Assembly (NCBI GenBank): GCA_004794785.1
Contig: SJOL01009857.1
Span: 620,714 to 684,713 of the forward strand
DNA: 64,000 nucleotides
DNA from: Opisthorchis felineus
Taxonomy: Eukaryota; Platyhelminthes; Trematoda; Opisthorchiida; Opisthorchiidae
Direction: 5' to 3'
Position 1 is the stretch's first letter; each line of letters begins with the position of its first letter. Of this stretch, positions 59,282 to 64,000 are shown piece after piece. The notes beneath the pieces are model-generated. The model saw nothing but the letters and a program-made list of their open reading frames with translations, ran no database searches and was not told the origin of the DNA. The position numbers and the translations under genes are program-made.

Positions 59282-61220
59282 ACATTTGCCTATTATTCTC
59301 CATCGACAGTGCCATTGAAAGTACAGAAGTTAGTCTTCTATGTGCTGTTTATGTCCACCATTTTTGTATACTTCTTGCAGGGTCACATGCATACTCAGAT
59401 ATCCTGGATTCTACGCACCCTTCTAGTGCTCTGGAAACAAGCGATAAAGCGTGATTTAGGGCACTTTCTAGAGGTTCAACCTCGAGATCGCCTTATCGCT
59501 GGAAAAAGTCTGCGGAAAATGTGAACTAACTTATGACCATTTCGATCTATCGCGTTCCAGTCTGCAAGATCCAGGATGTCGATTATACAGTGTAGCCAAT
59601 TAAGCAGAATCGTTTAGCGAAATTCTCAGCCGCCGTCAAAATAGTTCTTTGAGGTCGTTTAGATGCCAGCCATCCAAAAATCTTTATGAATTCGTACATT
59701 CCAGGCGTGCCCGAAGAGAATTCTAGGCAAGACAATGAAAAGTGGTAGGTCACATATATGACCACTTTCTCGCTTTCGGAACTCTGTGGACCACTAGTGT
59801 CAAATGTAAAGCGGTTTGTGCTCTATTGCACAGGTGAGGAAGAACTTTTGAGATTCGGTAAGTCTGTGTCAAATATCCGTTCTCTGACATTAACGAGCCA
59901 TTCAACACATGTGTACAGGACCATGCTCACTAACAACGGGCAGTGCCTTTTAGAGTTCAATTATGTAAAGTACATTCAATTGCCAGTCGCAAAGCAATAG
60001 TTACCTTCTATTTTGATGCGAAATTATATCCTAACAACACTGCCACCATTGGGTTTATTGAAAATTCCTCTGATGTATATGTACAGTGCAAAATTTCAAT
60101 CAGTGACTGAGCGGAGTCGAACTTGTAGTATGTGTTATTTTTGTATCCGACTACAGTCCGTTCAGTTCGGGACTCTCTGTAAGTGAGCATAGCCTTTTTA
60201 GTTTCTGATTACACAACACCAAAACAAATAAAGGGACTCGCTTCGTGCTGCTCTGCCTAAGCTGGCTGCATGGTTATTCCACCTGTCCGGCTAGAAATTG
60301 TTGGGAGCCCTATTTTCTTAGAACTATTTTTACTGCCCTGCGGATCAGGTAAGAGCATTAAGCTAGCTATTAATAATCTGGTTAGCTGGAGTTCGCCAGG
60401 GTGCTGAGTTCGAACGTACATTTAATTAGAGGATCCTTTTCTAATATCTCATTGTTAGAGGAGATCACCTACGTGGAGTAAAAAGAGCCCTTTAATATAA
60501 AGATAGCCGGTAAGATCAATAGGTCAAGAAATGGATCCCAGTGACCAAGCCATTTGGGCAGGACTAGATCAACGGGGGCATTGGGCATTGTAGCATATGC
60601 ATCACTGAAGATGCTTAATTTTACAGGTTTTGTCTGTTAGCTCACCATGTCGACACCATTTTATTCTGGCCAGAGTACACGCAAAGCTCCGGCTCATGGA
60701 TGCGAACTGTGACAGCTTCCAGTTTGTTCAATATCCTTATTCTTGCCTGACTTGACAGTTTTAGACTGAACAAGTAGGTGACTTTGAAGGCGGTTGTCTT
60801 TTGCACAACGTTGTCCTACGCCAAACTAAGTGGAACTGTTTTTGTCGCACAAAATATTTAGCCAGCCAAGATGGAATATGTTTAGACAGCGGTTTATGCA
60901 ACGGTCTCATTGTTTAACCAGTATACAGGAGCTTACAGCAGCTAGCAAACTGGAAAACGTCGTCTGTTGAGGCAGCTGATATTCCGATTTTTTCTGATCA
61001 TATGGTGGTTGGTGAAAGCTGTGCGTTGACTAGCTGCCTAAAATGAGCTTTTGAACATCCTTGTAAGCCTCTGCGTAAACAACTGTCAAACAGTATTCAT
61101 TTTGCGTGACACACAGATGGGCAAGCTTCAGTGACAGCTTAAGTGTTTTTTTATGTCGTATGTGGTTTCGTGTTTCTTTCTAAGAAACTATCATAAGAGT
61201 CATAAATGGTTTCCACAAAT
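59282..61220. other. No convincing gene
   Basis: A plus-strand frame after TATACTTCTTGCAG (59381) reads SWILRTLLVLWKQAIKRDLG but has no good donor. At 59832 CACAG|GTGAGG is a strong donor without a matching acceptor. B-box-like GAGTTCGAACG at about 60408. Confidence 0.3.
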
Positions 61221-61345
61221 ACATTCATTTGCATATCAATTTGGTTTTGACGGGAGACTCACCTGGAATCCAGCTGAATCTCTCTTTCGTGATGTTTTCA
61301 GGCAACTGAATATGCTTCACCAAGCCACCTCATGCTTGGTTGCCT
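61221..61345 (+). repeat. Dispersed repeat C, copy 7
   Basis: ACATTCATTTGCATATCAAT, TTGGTTTTGACGGGAGACTC, CCTGGAATCCAGCTGAATCT, TGAATATGCTTCACCAAGCC. The frame gives QFGFDGRLTWNPAESLFRDV. The 92-codon plus-strand frame spanning it is part of the repeat. Confidence 0.65.
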
Positions 61346-64000
61346 ATGTTTCCGGGATAAAGCGTAAAATGAGTTGCCCTCTATGTGTACTCGCAAAAGT
61401 TTCATACGTCGACCAACAACAGCTATCTTGACTCCTTTTGCTCAATCGGGTAGTCCATCAAAAGTCACGAATTCTCCTCCAAGGGCGCTATTATCCCTAA
61501 ATCCCTAAATCTTTTCTCAGGTTCACCTGGATTAATGGACAAATCGCTGTGCTCATGTTTGGCCTTTATTCGGTCATCCATGAATGCGAATCACCAGAAG
61601 ACCTTCACTCATTTCTAGTTCTTCATCACCAGACTCCAACTCAAAAGTGAATTAATTTTGTGGTAGACAAACTTTGTGCACCAACATCATCAGAATCTGT
61701 AGAATGTGACAGATGCTTAGTTGCAGTTCGTGAACATTGATTTTGTACCGTCATCAAAACATTTCGTTTTATCGTTCTGACAAGACAAACTAAACATAGT
61801 CCATTTTTCAACACGTAACAACTAGAAGCAGGAACCGGATGGCGTTGCTCACTGTGCATATCTTATGACCTTCTTGATTAGATGGCTTTGTGTGCGTAGT
61901 TCGACTTTTTGCGTAACTGTGACCCGATTGCCCAAAGAGCGTGATTTAAATCGCATATGCGAGTCACAAAAAGACATTAGTGTGTGCTTCAAAGAACAAA
62001 ACGTATGCGTCTGTGACTTGTTTCAGGGTAGATGGTGAATAGTTCGAAGCAGATTTGCAAGAAGCAACTGCAATCCGATACGAAGGACGCACCTCGAGCA
62101 GTTCCAAGATGCCGACGTTTATATTGGCAAATAATAGCGAATCCTATTTCAAACAACATCAATTTTGAAAAAAATTTCAATAAGAGAGCTGGATCCAAAG
62201 AATGGAAAGGCTCCCCCAAAACTTTGGCACTCTATTTCCTTATCGGATTACCAGATTTATCTATTAGATCAGCAACACGCAAAATATTTCGACCCATCAG
62301 TAGGGACCGTAGGCCTATGGCCTGCACACGAATTTAAGTAGCAAACAGCGAAACAAAATGAAATTATTCTCCAAGATTAATTCTGAAAAACTTATGAACA
62401 CAACATCATTCGGTAAAAACAACAATTATGTGCTCAAACCACTCCGGAACCTAGACTGTCCATGCCACAGCATCATGCATTTTGCCAGTCGTTTTGGTGA
62501 ACAGCTTATTGAAGTCGCGTTCGTTGTAACCTGGGATGCGGCACTGATCCAGTTTGTCAAAAGGACTCCGCACTGGTCGATAAACCCGGGCCTGCACTCA
62601 CATGCTCTTCAGGGAATGTAGAATGAATGGGCCTTGTATTGGACCAAACGTTTGCTTGACCAATGTACTGCACAGTAAATTTTAGTTATTTTTGCCTGAA
62701 AACAAGTGAATCATAGAGATGCCAGAAGAATTATTTCCATCTGTTCCATAATTTGATTACTGATGTGTAGCTCGCTGTCTTCTTGAGGTGTTCTTTAAGT
62801 AGAACAATATGCAGGTTTTAAAAGGTAGTTTTGAGTACATAGAACGGTCGCTTGTATTTAAAGGAACGACGGAGACTTTGGCTATTTTCCAACTGGTAAG
62901 TTTTATCCGCTAAAACACATCAAGTATTGGTTGTTTGGTTGTTTAAGTGAAAATCTATTGTGCGAAACTCTGCAGAAATCAGAGGATCTGGTGCCATAGT
63001 TAATTAGGAGTAGCCGCGCCTTTTTGCGGTGACTTTTCGTTATGCATAGGCTAGCCATGACACAACTAGGGGATCGTCAACGACAACTTGCTTAGAAGGG
63101 TAAAAGGGATTTTTCAAACTATCCGAACATTAAAAAGTGCGGTAATCAGCGTAGGAATTGGTAGGTGCCGTCAATAATCAGGAAATGCCGTCTACAATGA
63201 TGTATTTTATGCTCATTTAGGATACAGTATAAATATGTCAGTATGAATCCCTAGCAGCCGTCGGAGTGTATATGTATAAGATGAACACCTCAAAAAACCT
63301 CAAGGATCACTTCATGTAGATGTTGCAGGCATACACACTGTTGGTACCCAGTTTGGTCTCTCAAGGCTGCTCGTAGTAAGCGTGTTTCACGCGACAATAG
63401 AACTTTCAAACTGCATCCATAGTTTCCACTTGGATTTGACGTACTGTCATCCATAGTCTATTTCCACTTGTCGTCTGAGAACTGACTGATATGGCTGAAC
63501 TGTACACTTACCCTAGAAATCAAGCTCAGTTTTAGGTGAGCCCCGATCACTACAGAGTACTTTTTACTGGGCTGTAATTCTTATCTAGTCATCTGATGAA
63601 CCGATCACTCGGCAGCTTAGTTGAGTTACTTGTAGGCGAGTTGTTGGTAAGTCCATCGTCCTCTAGTGCATTTGGAAACATTGGCACCATCAAAACTCTG
63701 TGACTATCCCCATGTACTGTGACTGGTTATTTTTATTATTTGGTCAATTGAGTCAGTGAATTTGACCAGTAACTTCTAAGAAAACTTCAATTTTGTCGTT
63801 AAATAACTGGTGGATTATGCGTCGGTCATTCCCCCCAACTTGAGCCTAGTGAAATCCAAAATAATTGGGTTCTGACTCCGTACTGCCAATTACGGGATCT
63901 CCTTTTCGTACCCCAAACCTGTGTCCTCCTAGTGTATCACAACCGATAAAGATATCAACTGCCCTATCAAACAGCGTTATGTGAGACGAATTTAACGGAT
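61346..64000. other. No convincing gene
   Basis: A good plus-strand acceptor (GTCTGTGACTTGTTTCAG, ending 62028) precedes a 101-codon frame (62032-62337) that ends without a donor. It might be a terminal exon but shows no motif. The TCCCTAAA tandem at about 61495-61513 is short. Confidence 0.3.

Noticed and set aside
1..64000. Reverse transcriptase, integrase or transposase genes; defence or CRISPR systems
   Set aside because: I found no Y/F-A-D-D, DDE or other catalytic motif in a sustained frame, and no regular spacer-repeat arrays. The repeats seen are short and non-autonomous.

Overview
This is a eukaryotic window, most likely from a flatworm with a large, repeat-rich genome such as a digenean trematode. 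I infer that from the style of the sequence: about 41-42 % GC by eye, no long open frames, tRNA-derived SINE-like repeats, several mid-repetitive families, (AT)n and (TGAA)n microsatellites, and exon-like islands with GT/AG boundaries and purine-poor acceptors. No gene could be matched to a named orthologue, so the organism call is soft. There are no operons, Shine-Dalgarno sites, CRISPR arrays, rRNA genes or intact tRNA genes.

Layout. (1) 0-11 kb: a set of exon-like islands on the minus strand, running from 10938 down to about 1169 and perhaps to 60. Most adjacent islands have matching reading phase, and I propose them as one gene. (2) 11-26 kb: mostly non-coding, with isolated plus-strand exon candidates (11637, 13484, 15957, 24978/25079) and copies of repeat families A, B, C and D. 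(3) 27.4-30.3 kb: the best small gene candidate. A first exon has a signal peptide and locally raised GC, followed by a 2.1-kb intron, a cysteine-containing last exon and an AATAAA. (4) 30.4-41 kb: repeats, two adjacent perfect hairpins and two (AT)n tracts. (5) 41.2-43.1 kb: a minus-strand group of exon candidates ending in a stop. (6) 44-50 kb: repeats and a large (TGAA)n tract. (7) 50.8-55.9 kb: plus-strand exon islands, six of which join in phase, including a 70-bp intron with a textbook branch site. (8) 56-64 kb: repeats, including a tail-to-tail pair of family C copies.

Limits. In 64 kb of this composition, open frames of 60-120 codons occur by chance on both strands. All gene models here therefore rest on splice signals, phase matching and codon composition judged by eye, and most carry confidence below 0.45. 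The repeat families rest on direct internal similarity between copies and are firmer than the genes.
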